Shown one piece after another: positions 1 to 13,000 of a DNA stretch of 48,590 nt. Under the pieces are notes generated by a model that searched no databases, had not been told where the DNA came from, and was given only the letters and a program-made list of their open reading frames with translations. The translations under genes were made by a program, and so were the position numbers. Within the stretch, counting starts at the first letter, position 1, and each line of letters opens with the position of its first letter. Origin of the DNA: Elysia marginata (Eukaryota; Mollusca; Gastropoda; Plakobranchidae); contig BMAT01013976.1 of assembly GCA_019649035.1 (NCBI GenBank), forward strand, positions 535,961-584,550, written 5' to 3'.

Positions 1-951
1 CAATTGTCCTGGTTCTTGTCTGAATCATTTAATACCTATTTGTAACAGAAATATGCATTAGATTTTTATGGTACAGTGCTTACAATCAGGTTTCTGACAA
101 TTTGCTATGTGATTTAAAAATCTGACTTATTCAGATTTTTTAGGCATATTTGGTATGGCTTACTTGCACAACACTTTCACAAAGAAAATTATTTAAGTAT
201 TTAAATGTGCAAAGGTTCCTACTGTACCAAAGACCACTTAGATAAGATGAAAAGAAAATGAACTTTTATTACAAAACTTATCAAGAACATAAGAGGCTGT
301 AATAAAAGTTGTCAGCATGATATTATTTTGCACAGGCCGTTTTAGTCAAATTAAATTAAAAAAAAGAACATTATCGAAAAATGGGTGCCTCTCATACAAC
401 AGACTGAACAGTCTTATAAAAAAACCTTTTTAAACAGGTTCATGTCAGTATCTATATACAAGAGCTTGTTTTGAAAAAAAAAAAGCTGGAGTCAAACAGA
501 ACATCTCATACATTAGCCTAAAAAAGCTAGTGAAACTTTGGGTGAAAAAAAAATTTTTTTTTTACTACCACACTTACTGTAACTCATGACAAACCACTTA
601 CAACAGATTCATGACAATAAAATTTCTAACTATGCATGTTTGGCCAATTGAAGCCTTTGTTTCTAGCTGATTTTTAGAATAATAATAACAATTTCATCAC
701 CCTATCACCCTCTGCACAATATGAGACTGTTTAAACCTTATAAGTTGATGTCCTGGATGTTTCTCTACCTTTCGCTCACGAATCATTTATAGAGGTCAGA
801 CTAGAATAGAAAAGGTGACTGTTGCCAGTGGGGTAACATTTACTACCCAAGTTTCCTTGTTACTAAGCAGAGACAGACACAAAAAGAGACACTGGCTTCA
901 AGGCAATGATATTCACAAAAAGATAAAAAACACATCAAGAAACTACCATAC
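1..951. other. Partial intron at the left edge
   Basis: AT-rich intron sequence downstream of exon a46. I looked for a further exon on the minus strand and saw none with convincing splice sites and family text. No RNA gene or repeat recognised beyond simple A/T runs. Confidence 0.7.
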
Positions 952-1095
952 CATTGACAGATCCAGCACAGTGTCCTCTGGCTCCTCCTCAGATTTGCTG
1001 AGAATTCGACTTAGGTTGCTAAACACGTGAGACTCGTGAAGGAATTGATGGTCCGACTGCATGAACTGAAGGCAGTAACATCTCACTGCCATTTG
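952..1095 (-). CDS. MYCBP2: MYCBP2 exon a46: last exon in window, before the DOC domain
   Basis: Encodes AVRCYCLQFMQSDHQFLHES then HVFSNLSRILSKSEEEPEDT. Vertebrates: MALRCWSLKFKQSDHQFLHQSNVFHHINNILSKSDDG. 48 codons, phase 0-0, acceptor TACGTTTTAG, donor GTATGG. The DOC-like domain follows beyond the left edge. Confidence 0.97.
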
Positions 1096-4000
1096 CTAAA
1101 ACGTAAATTGATGACCAAAGAGTTAGTGTGTGCCTGTAGCAAGAGCGCAACAGAGAGAGACAGAGAGAAATAGAAAGATAAAGAGAGAGATGGAATAAGG
1201 GGGAGACTAAGCAGGGAGGTGTCAATCAGATAGCATGGTCAAGCAAGATTGACAGAACACACAAAGCAAACGAAAATAGCCAAGATTTGTGTTTAAAAAC
1301 AAGTCTAACACTTCAATCCAACATACCCAGGTATGTCAGAAAAACTAATGTCTGACATGGAAAAATATTCACTTCAGTCAAATGACATTCGATCATGGTC
1401 ATAAGTATAAAGATTATAGTTATATCAGGTTCCTGAACACTCAAGAGGAGCTGCCCAAATAGTAACAAGTTACTATTTAATATAGAGAGAAAAAGAAAAA
1501 TTTCTCCTACATAAAACAGCAACAGCGACATCAAGATGGAGAAAAAGAACAACAACAACAGACAGACCTACAAAAGCTACAACGGAACAGTTATATCCAC
1601 AACATTAACAGCATGAACTTAAAAAAATATGACAATCCTTTTAAAACATTTGCAAGTGAACTATATGACAATATTGATAGAAATATTTAAGGTTTATAAT
1701 CAGCAGCGGATTAAGTAGGCTTAGAGTGAAAATGGTCAAGCAAATGCTTGCCTTTGGAATGATTTGAACCCTCAACTTGTAGTAGTTTTGGCACCCATTC
1801 CCTTGCCACTCAAAGAAACATAGCTAATACCGTATTGCCGCTGCGCTCTTAGAATATAAAACTATGAAACAAGCTCAATGGTCAGAAAGCTTCCCTAGAA
1901 ATCCTAAAAGCTTACTTGGAGTGCAGAGCCCATTGGTAGCAGCATCATAACATCACTGATAGTCTGCAACAGGTTGTGAAAAGTTTCAGGTAGCTGGGCT
2001 GCAGCTTTACCCGCTACCAGGATGTCAGACATGGGATGGTCACAAATAGGGACGTCCTGGAACCATAAGGTTAGAGAAAAATGCATTGCTCATCTTTAGA
2101 TTATCAGGGCATTCATTTTTCAAAATAACTGAAAAGAAAAAAATAGCAGTTTTTCTGACGATTTGTTCTCAGAAAGACAATACAAGAAAATAACAGCAAC
2201 ATCTTGGTTATTCATATGGTCAGCTCCATTCATACATGTGTTTTTTTATGATCTACTTTCATCATTAACATATTTATTCATCACTAGAAATAATTTTATT
2301 CAAATGGAGGCTTTGTAAATTTTACAAGGCTAAGTTATTATGAAAGTCTAAAAAAAGCTTTAACATTAGATTTTGTTGGCTTCATATATTGTCTGTGGCC
2401 AATGAAGGCAAAATGTATTGAACCATCTCTGTGAACTGTAAAAATAAGAACATTTTACTTATGCTACCATTCTTCAACTAAGTTTAATTTGATCGTATGA
2501 TAGGACACCTCAACATCCTTCTTGGCATCCTTCTTTTTGGCTTCGTCAGCTTCATCCTCGGGCAAATCAATGTCATCTTCAGTGCTTGGAGAGAGAGAAT
2601 CCACAAAGAACCACAGCAGGTCATGAAGGCAAACCTGCTGCACAACACTTCTAACCAACCAGTTGATGGCCTAGATTGGAAGATTAAAGAAGATTGACCA
2701 AAGAAGTTAGTTAAGCTCAACATATTATTTATTATCCTTGTACATATGTCTAAGTATAGATGTAATCATTAAAAAAAAACACATTTTCCCCAACTACAGA
2801 TTGCATCCCTTCTGTTAAAAATTTATTCTTAATTCCAAACGAAATACTGGGTGGCAAATCTTAGTATACAAAAAAGTCTTTAAAAAATTTACTCTTGGAT
2901 AATTTAAACTTCATATCAATGTTAAAACCTATATCCTTTGCCTTCTTTCCAACAATCACTGCCAGTTGCAAATTTGAGAAGCTAATGAGGTATGAAGGCT
3001 TTCTTCCAAGGCTGGAAATACAGAAATGAAAAATAAAGACAGAACAAAGACACATAGCTGGTTCAAAAATCAGTAAACTCTTACATCCTCATTAGTTTTG
3101 TTTTAACTTTTTTTTTTCTTAACACTACTTCATACATACAGAATAAGATAAAAAGAATGCCAAATGGCTAGGGAGATTAAAAAGGGTCACATTTCACAAA
3201 GTTTTGTGCCAACCTGCAATGCAAATACTCGACACATTGCCTTCCTCAATGCCTGTTTCATAGCCAGTTGAAGTCCCTCTAGATCATGCCGCTGAACAAT
3301 GAATTCCATGACAGGCCGGTGTAAAGTGTGTCCTCCATTTCTCTTTTCTACTGCCTGAATAAGCCTTGTCATCGCCACAGAAGGATGCTTGAGAAGAGAT
3401 ACACCTCCATCTGTGGATCGTTTTGACAAATGAAGGTTGCACCAGAAAAATAATTGATCTGCACTTTTAGCTAAAAGGAAAAGCTAGTGGCATTATCCCT
3501 TGTCGAAAAATTTTTTAAAAAACTAGCCCAAATAGATCCTCATGTAAAAAACAGACTTTTTTTTCGTTTACATATTATTTGGGATTAAAGATTAAATATA
3601 TATTTGAACAATTTTAATCTTGAGAAGGTATCATTGCACAAAAAGGTTCTATATATATGAGCCTATGACAAAAGGTTGTGTGGCATTTTGGGAGTGATGA
3701 CGTTTCAGGCTTTGGGGCTAAACAAAGTATTTCAGAACTAAAATTGTACGATACAATCTTGCTTGAAATGTATTACGGGCTGAATGCAACATTTTGAACA
3801 CAAATAACTTTTGCAAAACATAACATTTAGACCAGAAAACTCCTTATGTCGCGATTGATTCTGATATGAAAAAAGTCCCTTTTTCAGTCACAGGTGCTTT
3901 TGAAATGAATTTCAAAAAGTGATCTAACTTTGTACTAATGATGAAAGTCTTGAGAGTATCTATAATACTTAGGTTTTTACATCAATAAATCCACTGCTTT

Positions 4001-7000
4001 TTGCCAGTTACATTAGAATGAAATGGGATCTTTTCAAAATTAATACAAAATATTGACAGAGTAATGAATGCCCGCACAGTGCACTATTTCCTTAAAGCTC
4101 TATATGTCTAGAACAGTGATTAATTTCAAACGTAAGGTTGAAGTAGTACCTGTTACACTACCACTGTTGTTTCTGCGACGTGAAGATACAGATACAGCTC
4201 TCTGGAAGACAAATTCATTGACGTCACTTCCATTCTCTGTAGCATATTCAGACACACTGCGGTGGAAAGCTTTCTTGTGAGAGTCCTGATCCATCTCAGG
4301 GCTGGTGCCTGCACTTTTGGTCATTGGTTGCTTTTCCAACATGGCACGGGTATTTTCATGCTGGAAAGCCAGGAAAAATAAAGCTTGAAATAGAAATATG
4401 AGCTTTTTGATCCTAAGGTGACTAAGCAGCGCAAAAATAATATATATCTCAAATCAATGATTACGAATGAGTTTCAGTTTATTACTTTTTTTTCTTACTT
4501 TACTCGTATAAATAACTGGAGATTTGTGCAATAAGATCAAGTCAAAATGAATTAGACTTAGAAAGACAGCTACGTGAACTTGAAGGATATTGAGCAAAGC
4601 TCTTGATTAAAAAATGTTTTGATTTCAAGACAAGTGTGCTCATTGTTTCTTATAAGTAGTCTGCATTTTTCAAACAAAACCATAATGTAGCTCAGACCTA
4701 CTTTTAGAACCGGCAACAACTGAGAGAAGGGTCTCATATCTTGACCAAGTGAGCCTGATCTTGCCAGTGGACTGTGTCTTGGCTCTGTGGGAAGACGTGG
4801 CCTTTGGGGAGGGAGCTGGAACCGATGTGACAGGCCTGACGCTGCAATGCTCATTGAACCCGAGCGAGCAAACAGCACCCGTTCATCCGCATCCACAAAA
4901 TAGTTCTCGGCAAAAGCTGAGTCCGAGTTGTCAGCATTGTGGAGGTTGAGGTATTGGAAAGGCACTGCCGGGAAAGGATCTGGGTCTGAACATGAGCCTT
5001 CGCTGACACTTGGCAAACACACCATTGTCTCAGAGGATGATGCAGAGCTTCGAGGTGGTAGAGACAGAGGCCTGGATGACTTGTTTGTGATGTGTTTTGG
5101 TAAGGATAAGCCAGAGGCACTGGCCAGCTCTAGAAGAAACTGGGCGTTGTTCTTAAGCACATGATGTGCCTCCATTGGAGCCATCAGGCTTTGTGGTTTG
5201 AGACTAGATGATGACCCTGAAGACCCTCCGGCTGTGCCTGCTGCCCCAGTAATACCGACCCCAACAGCTCCTTTCCCTTTTTTTCCCTTACGTTTGTCCC
5301 TTGACTTCTTTTCTCTCATGTATCGATCTCTGCACTTCTCACACATGAGGTACCACGAGCAGTCTCCGATGCCTCCTTCTCCACACTTTCCTGCCCAGCC
5401 CCCTCCAAATTTTCCGCTGGAGTTGTAGCCCTTTCCACTGGCATGCTTGCCACATCCAGGATGAGCTTGTCGCATGTGATAGGTAACAGGGTGTGGAAAC
5501 ATACCCTAGAAAGGAGGAGGACAATACATTCAATAACTTATGATTTAAAGAAATACCTAATAAATGCCGGTACACTATTTTCTAGAAAATACTTTTAATC
5601 AGATTTATAGGAGGCATTTTCATATCATTCAATATGATTTAAAATATCAAATGGCAACTAACAACAAACCTACACTTTATCTACCTTTTTCTACTCCATC
5701 CCATGCTAACTCAAGTCTTCACAACAATAAAAAGAAGCCAAAACAGACAATCAGGAAAAATAAGCTTTTTGATACAAAACATAACATGTTTGAAACATTT
5801 TTAAAAACTATTGAGTGGCATCAAATTTAAAATGTTTCAAGAATCTTCATTGTTTTTTGTATTTAAAAAATTCCTGAATGGACTTTTCCTCTCAAATTTA
5901 TATCCAAGTTCACTGGTTGATATTTTAATAATAATAATAATAACAATAATAATAATGTATTTATAGAGCCCCTAAAAACCATTAAAAAGTGCTAGTGGTG
6001 CTGATATACAGTACAACAAAGTTGCTTTAGAATAAACATAAACCAATGTGTGACATTAAATAAAAATAGTTGTTGTTTTTTTTTGCGTCAAAACTATAAC
6101 ATCAACCAAAAAGACTTTTGGTCCTACTCTGATACTTTGTATTAAAAAAAAAATATCTCTGAAAGCTTTTTTTACCTCTGGGTCAGTTGCAAGCAAGTAA
6201 AGCTTGTGCTAAACCATATTATTTCTGACATTTGGTTAAATTGAATTTGGTCTGTTTCTGTGATTTCTTTCAAACAAAAACTTAAATACAAAAAATCGAG
6301 CATCAATAAATAAACAATTTTGCTGGTTGCTCTTCCTACTCTTTGTTTTAAAAAATTGATAAGTTTGCTGTAGTCAAGACAACTTTGTTAAAAATCAACT
6401 TTGGTAAAATGAAGAAAATAGAAGCTACATTTCAGCTTACTTGGCAAAGCTCACAAAATGTCTCCTCTCTTATTGCAGCCCCACCAATAGCACCTCCCAT
6501 CCCAATATCACCCGGCGGTCCACCAAACACAACTGGATTTCCAAACAGACCCATTTGAATATTGGCTGGTGGAAAAACATAGAGAAGTCGCCGAACTGGT
6601 TATTTCACAAGGTTAGCATCCATGTCATTTACACAAATTTTTGAATAAAATGTCACAAGTGCAAAGTTTCTATACATTTTCCACGCTAACGTATTTGAAC
6701 ATCAAATTTCTTATTTGTTTTCTTTCGTGTTTCCATAAATCTTTTGATTTTAAGAGCATAGGTATGAGTGATAAATTATTTGGCAATCACAAAGTAATGA
6801 TAAAGAAGCTTGACAATGTGACACTTATGGTTACATAAAGGTTATCAGACGTCAAAGGTGGGCACAATTTTTTTATCATTTTACTTCAAAAGCATGAATC
6901 ATTTGTTTAGTACAATGTATATGTCACTGGTACAATTCAATACATTTCATGGTATGAACGCATACTTAAAACAATCTTATTTAATATCTTTATGCTTGTT

Positions 7001-10000
7001 TGGTAAAATATGATATGGAAATATCAAAGACTCAATTTATTCACAGTATATCTTTCATTCAGGCAACTCTCTTAAGAGCAATGCAATCAATCAAAACATA
7101 ACTTCTACTCTTCTAAAGTTAGAGGGATTACTGGCTAACAAAATAAGTAAAGTCCTAATTTGGATAGATTTGAATGCAAAAAAATACCTCTTTGTGCTAA
7201 TTTTAATTCAAAAATTTCTACCTATTGATATATTTCAGTATATATGAGTTTAAATATTTGTGGCATTATATGTGTTGCTTTGGTCTCTGTTTTAACTTGA
7301 TTAAAGAAACACAAAAGAAGAAAAAAAAAGTTGCTTATTTCTCGATAGAAGAAAAGGGCTTTTCTATAGCTTGATCATCACTATATCTTGACACCTAACA
7401 AAACCACAGACACTTATAGGACACTGACTACTTGTAATAATGTACTTTTTATTCAGTTTACCTATATTTTCAATTTTTCAACTTTCTTGAGATCTTTTCA
7501 AAAGCTGCAAATGCTACTTTCTTTTAAGTCTTTATGATCGTCATTTAAGTGTCTGGTCGCTTTAGAAAAAGCCAGCTTAACCTCTCCTCCTTCAAAATCC
7601 CCACTTCCCACATCTCAAAATAACACCCACCCCATCTAAAAAAAAAACAAGGGTAGCTTTATTGCTGCAAATTCTTCAACCAAATTATATAGGTCAGGGT
7701 TAATAAGGCGCAAGTTGCTCAGACAAGTTATGAGTAAGAGCCCTTTAAATGTAACAATTTGCTATGCAGAAAACATTTTTCTTCTCTTCAAAATCAAATA
7801 ACAATATACATATATATCCTGTGTTAAAATATATATAAGTTTAAAGTTAAAATTTATTCAACCTCTTCATAGAATTATAGAGTTTTTGAGAATTTTTAAT
7901 AACTCAATGATTTACCCTCACAAATTTACATGATGAAACAGAATTACAGTGCATTTGCAGTTAAAAATTATTTATCTGCACAGCAAAATGACTAATACAG
8001 GAACGTCCTGTCACAAAAAATGAGGACACTCTTTCTCCAAAAATTACCAGCCTCTGGCCGCACAGCACCATCCATCAATGCCAGGGGAGCAGGCTTTATC
8101 CCCTTTTTCTTCTTTATCTTCTTCTCTCTGTCCTTATCTTTCTCTCGGCGTTCGTGGTGCTTGAGGCGCGCTGCCATCGCAGGTGATGGGGGCACAACAT
8201 CTTGGCTCATCACATGAATGACCGACTCGCTGAGCTCTTCCCAAAAGTGAACCAGATGCTGCAAAGTCTTGGGAAGTTGGGTTTCCTGATGACAAGAGAT
8301 TGATACTGTTGGAATTTGTATCTATGGCTAAAGGACAAGAGATGAAACTGCTAGCATTTTAGAATTTAAACAGGTGTACACAAACATTTATTTCACATCA
8401 AAGATAACTTTTGATGCATGCTTTTTATGCTTTCCAACATTAATTTTTAAATGTAGAAATCTGAATTACTTCTATCGACTGACTTAAAATTTTTAAAAAA
8501 TAATAATAATAGACCTAATTGAAGAACCAAGGCATTATGTAACTATCAACAAAAAGTTACAGCTTTTTAAAATTTATGTCAAAATGTCATACTACCCAAA
8601 CTTTCTGACTTCATGTCCACATAACAGACAACTCTCATAGATTATGTATTCTAAACTTGGCAGTTTGTGATAAAATCAGTTTTGTGTTTTGTAATGCTCT
8701 GAGCAAATCGGTTGAATTGTGGTATGTTACAAAACAAAATTATAAATGTCCATGTCACAAACACCAGAAATAATAATCGAGTAAACGAATACAACTCCTG
8801 ATATGAGACTTGTGAGTTCTTTTTAAATCTTGAAAACATGAAAAGTCGTATAAAGAACGTAGAAAATAAGTTTATTCAACTTAAAATAAAGAAATCAACA
8901 CAAAACAGTATTTACATCCAGCAGCAGTCGAAAATAATAACAGAGGAATTGCCAATATCCAGCATAAACAAATCGTAGATCTAACTCTTGCAGAAAACTG
9001 CTCACTCTCTCTTCGTCCAGTATTCTATCCTCTCAGTCTTCTCCGATTCTCTCTCCACTCTTTTGTCCTACTTTATCAACCACGCGAGCTCTATTTATAA
9101 GCAAAACACACATCTCGAAACAGCACACAAATTCCAGCTATTGCCAGAAAATTCGACCCTTTACAAGAAAGGTGAGAAAGGCGTGGTCTAATACAGCAGC
9201 GACACCCAATCGCGAGCCAAGTTAAAAAATAGGTCGCCGGTCATCAAACATTATGTAAATTAACCGGAAGATAGTAATCTAGATAAATTCAGAAGACTAG
9301 ATCTACAAAACTAATAATAGGCGATCATTCTAGATTTTAACGAGTTATGAAATCCGTAAATTACTTATAACTATGAATGCTTAACACATTCCATTAAGAA
9401 AACAAGCGTAGCCTTAATCTAGGTCTACACTGTACATAGCATGACCAAGGAACTAGACTAGAACAGTGTCTTACTTTGTTACAGTCCACTTTACTTCTTC
9501 CCAACATACCTGCTCTACCTTAGCATTTTGAGCTGCCATTTGGACAAGTTCATGGAATTTTTGTGAGCCACCCTCAGATTTGTGCCTCTCTACTTGTCTC
9601 TTTGCCATCCCTCCACAGTAGCCTGCCCACATTCTTGCATCATTATTTGCTGTGAAAAAAGTGAAAACATGGTTTCGAGAAATTTCTGATAAAACTAAGA
9701 GTGAGAGTAATTGTCTCACAACAGGTACAAATGCATCTGATGTTGCAATTGCCACATAACATGAACAAGATGCTGATATTTTGGGCAGGGCATCTTTTTT
9801 TCTGAGCTTCCGATGGTTGAAAAGTGTGCATGAAATTATGGGAATTTTGTGAGCAGGTAGAACTACTTTTGAATTCATATATGGATAAAAAGAGGAATAA
9901 ATCTCTTTCGGTAACTCTTTTTCTGATAAAAAAAGTTTCTGACATCCTACCCATTCACGCTGGCATCTATACATTATCTTGTAAATCAGTTGAAATGAAT

Positions 10001-13000
10001 AATAAAAGGGAGAAACGAAAAATGCTTGTCGAATATAAAACAGATAGCTTTAGCTGCAGCAAAAAATGACTATTTTGGTTGGTTTTTTTTATGCATAAGA
10101 GTAAACCGCATAGGTTAACCCTTCACTGCCCAAGCATAGAAGAGTATAAGAAAATTCTGAGTTTTATGCTATTGTTTTCTTTTGGCTTCACATAACAGAA
10201 TCAGCATCAATTTTATAGCTGATGTATCAAAATGCTGTTCAGAGATATGCCTCGAGTCTGATGTGATGGGCAATCGTGCTATCTTACTTGGTCCTATGAG
10301 ATGTGATACAATGGGCAGTGAAAGGTAGAGAAAGCCCAATCTTCAAAGGGGAAAAAGAGGATTTCTGCCAATAGGCAGAGGAAATTTATCCTCACAGTAA
10401 ACTACCCTCTCACATATACTTACAATTAAAAGTTATCATGAATATAGTACCTAATCTTTTACATTTTTTTGTGTGCAAAACTTGCACCTTCATATTGATT
10501 CTGTTTAATATATATTTGTAAATTTTGTTGTAAAAAAAAATTTACATTGAATAATTACTTTGAGAAAAATAATAACTTAATTTAAAAAAAAAAAAGAACA
10601 TTGTATGCCAGTTCATACCCCCTTCAGACTTTGTCTCACAAAGTAAAGGTTTTACTGCCCCTTCTTGAAAATAGCTGCTTGGAGGTGTTCTTGTGGAGGC
10701 AGACCTGAAATTTGAGACAAAAAATATTTTCAACCTAAAAATTTTGCAAAAACAAAGCATTAAAAGAAAAAAAAATTAGATCAGAGATTTTATGCATAAA
10801 TGTTTTCTATTTGAGGTAAAAATCTAAAGCTTTTCTTTTTTTCATAAAGCATTTATCACAAGAATTGCCCATATAGACAATACTATCCCACCTGGGTCGT
10901 ATACGATCTAGAGGGACAAAGGCCGAGTCCTCCTGGTCTGCATCTGAATATTGGGGCTCTAGGTTAAAGCGGACCCTGCTTTCATTGATATTGTCTTTAC
11001 GCCTGTGAGCACTGTGGTCTTTGCTTGATTCTGTGGCATGACGTTGGCGTTGAGGTTCTGTAGAGCCCCCAGAATGCTGTTTCTTTTCCTGTACAGAAGA
11101 ATTAAAACTGTCTATTAGTGATCAAACATTTTTCAGCAAAAAGGAAAGAAAAAGATTTTCATAAAGTCTTGTACATTCCAATAACATATGAATATTTATT
11201 GTATATTGTGATACAGTTTCAAAGTAAATTAAACCAGAACTTCTGCCAAACCACCTGACATGGATGAAGTATGAGTATAGCAGTGATAGAAAAAATCTAC
11301 TGAGCTTATGAAGTAACTTAGTAAGTCTCTGACTCAGAAGTTAAAAGTGATGCAAGAACAAAGTGCAATACATTTTTAAAACAACTATTTCATGAATTTT
11401 TTCTTTAAAAAGCATAGGAGCCACTCCAGGCATTTTACACCTGGTAGACATTTTGATTCCAAAATGGTAAACACACATAAAAAATGGCTGATAGATTTTA
11501 ATGACAGCTGATCAAGATGGAACTAACTGCAATCTTGTGGCAGAATCTTTTTTTTTTTTGGGGGGGCTTGCCTTCATTTCATTTTTTTATTGACATCTTA
11601 TAGGTTACTTCAATTTTTGTCAGGGTTTTTGTTTGATTTTTCTAAAAGACCTGAAAATTGATGGGTTAACAGGGGAAGTAGGAATAAAACCTTAAACAGC
11701 AGAATAGAATTCTCTGCTTGTTTTGATTTCTCAAAATTGATAAAAATATAAAAAAACAAAAGTCCATCTTTTCAAACAACTGATAATGTGCAGAAAAGAA
11801 AAATAATCATTTTTAAAGAAATAAATAAGCTTGAAAAAAATTAATTACTTAGATATTATAAAAGCAAATGCTGACATTATAAGATGCTTTAGATTATAAC
11901 CACAATACAGGTAATGACCACATGAAATTTACCTTTACAAATTTGGACATCTCTTTGGTAAGATCAGGGTGAAACTTGAGAAATGAGGCACAGGCCATAG
12001 CATCATGCACTATGCCCTCGTGCCACATGAAGGCTGCAAATACTGTGCGCAGACACTCAGCTGCTGCCGGGGAAAGAGCCTCTTTCACTGTCCCACAGGA
12101 AGCCCCACGATCAAGAATCTGTATTTAAAATGTGGTTTAATTTCTCTTTAATTTTCTTATTTCAAAACGCATTTAAAAGAACGCGTTTTGGTACCTACCC
12201 ATAGCCGTAATGTAATTTTTAAACACTTCCTCCATAAAAATCATCCTATAAGTTATAGCACAGGCTGTTTAATTACGCCATTGTATGGTGGAAAAAAATT
12301 GATTACTTCTTTACAAACTAAACCTATGAAAAACCAGAACATCTCCAATTAAATTTGGTAATCCCAAATTATTGATATAAAAAAGTACTGTTTACTAGGT
12401 TAATACAGCCCAGTCTGTATAATTCAAACCTAGATGTTTTGAACATTTGCTAGACTCAAACTTTCTTCAGATTACCAATGTCATTCTTATTTCGTAACAT
12501 AAATTGACAATTTGATTTTTGGATACTTAAGTTAAATTTTGTTTCCATAAGCTTTGAAATATCTGAACTGGTCAGAAGATAAAAATAGAGCGGGTCTGTT
12601 AAATTCAAGTCTATACAAAGATGGACAGAGCTAAAAAGGATAGTCTACATGTAGCTTAAATTGACAAAATTGAGACCTAGTAGATTTTTTGAGACAAATC
12701 CTAATTACAGTAAAACCTAAAGTAAATCTTACCATTGTTTTATTCAAAAGCTCACGGTCAAGGATACACATATTTACAGCATAGTTGTACATGGCCGTGG
12801 AAAAAAAAAGCTATATGTAAGGTGACACTCTTAGTGCTTTGGAAATCAATAGAACTTTAGCGTAGCAATAGGCAAGGGTACTCTCTAATAGGCTTGAAGC
12901 AGGAGTGGTGCTCTTATATAAGTTAAATATTTCAAAAGGTTGCCTGCATTGAATAACTGATTGATATTTGAGTGGAAATCCCAAGTTTGAGGAGGGAAAA

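Noticed and set aside
1743-1815. A functional tRNA gene.
   Set aside because: A- and B-box words are present but stems do not pair; it fits a worn SINE head better.
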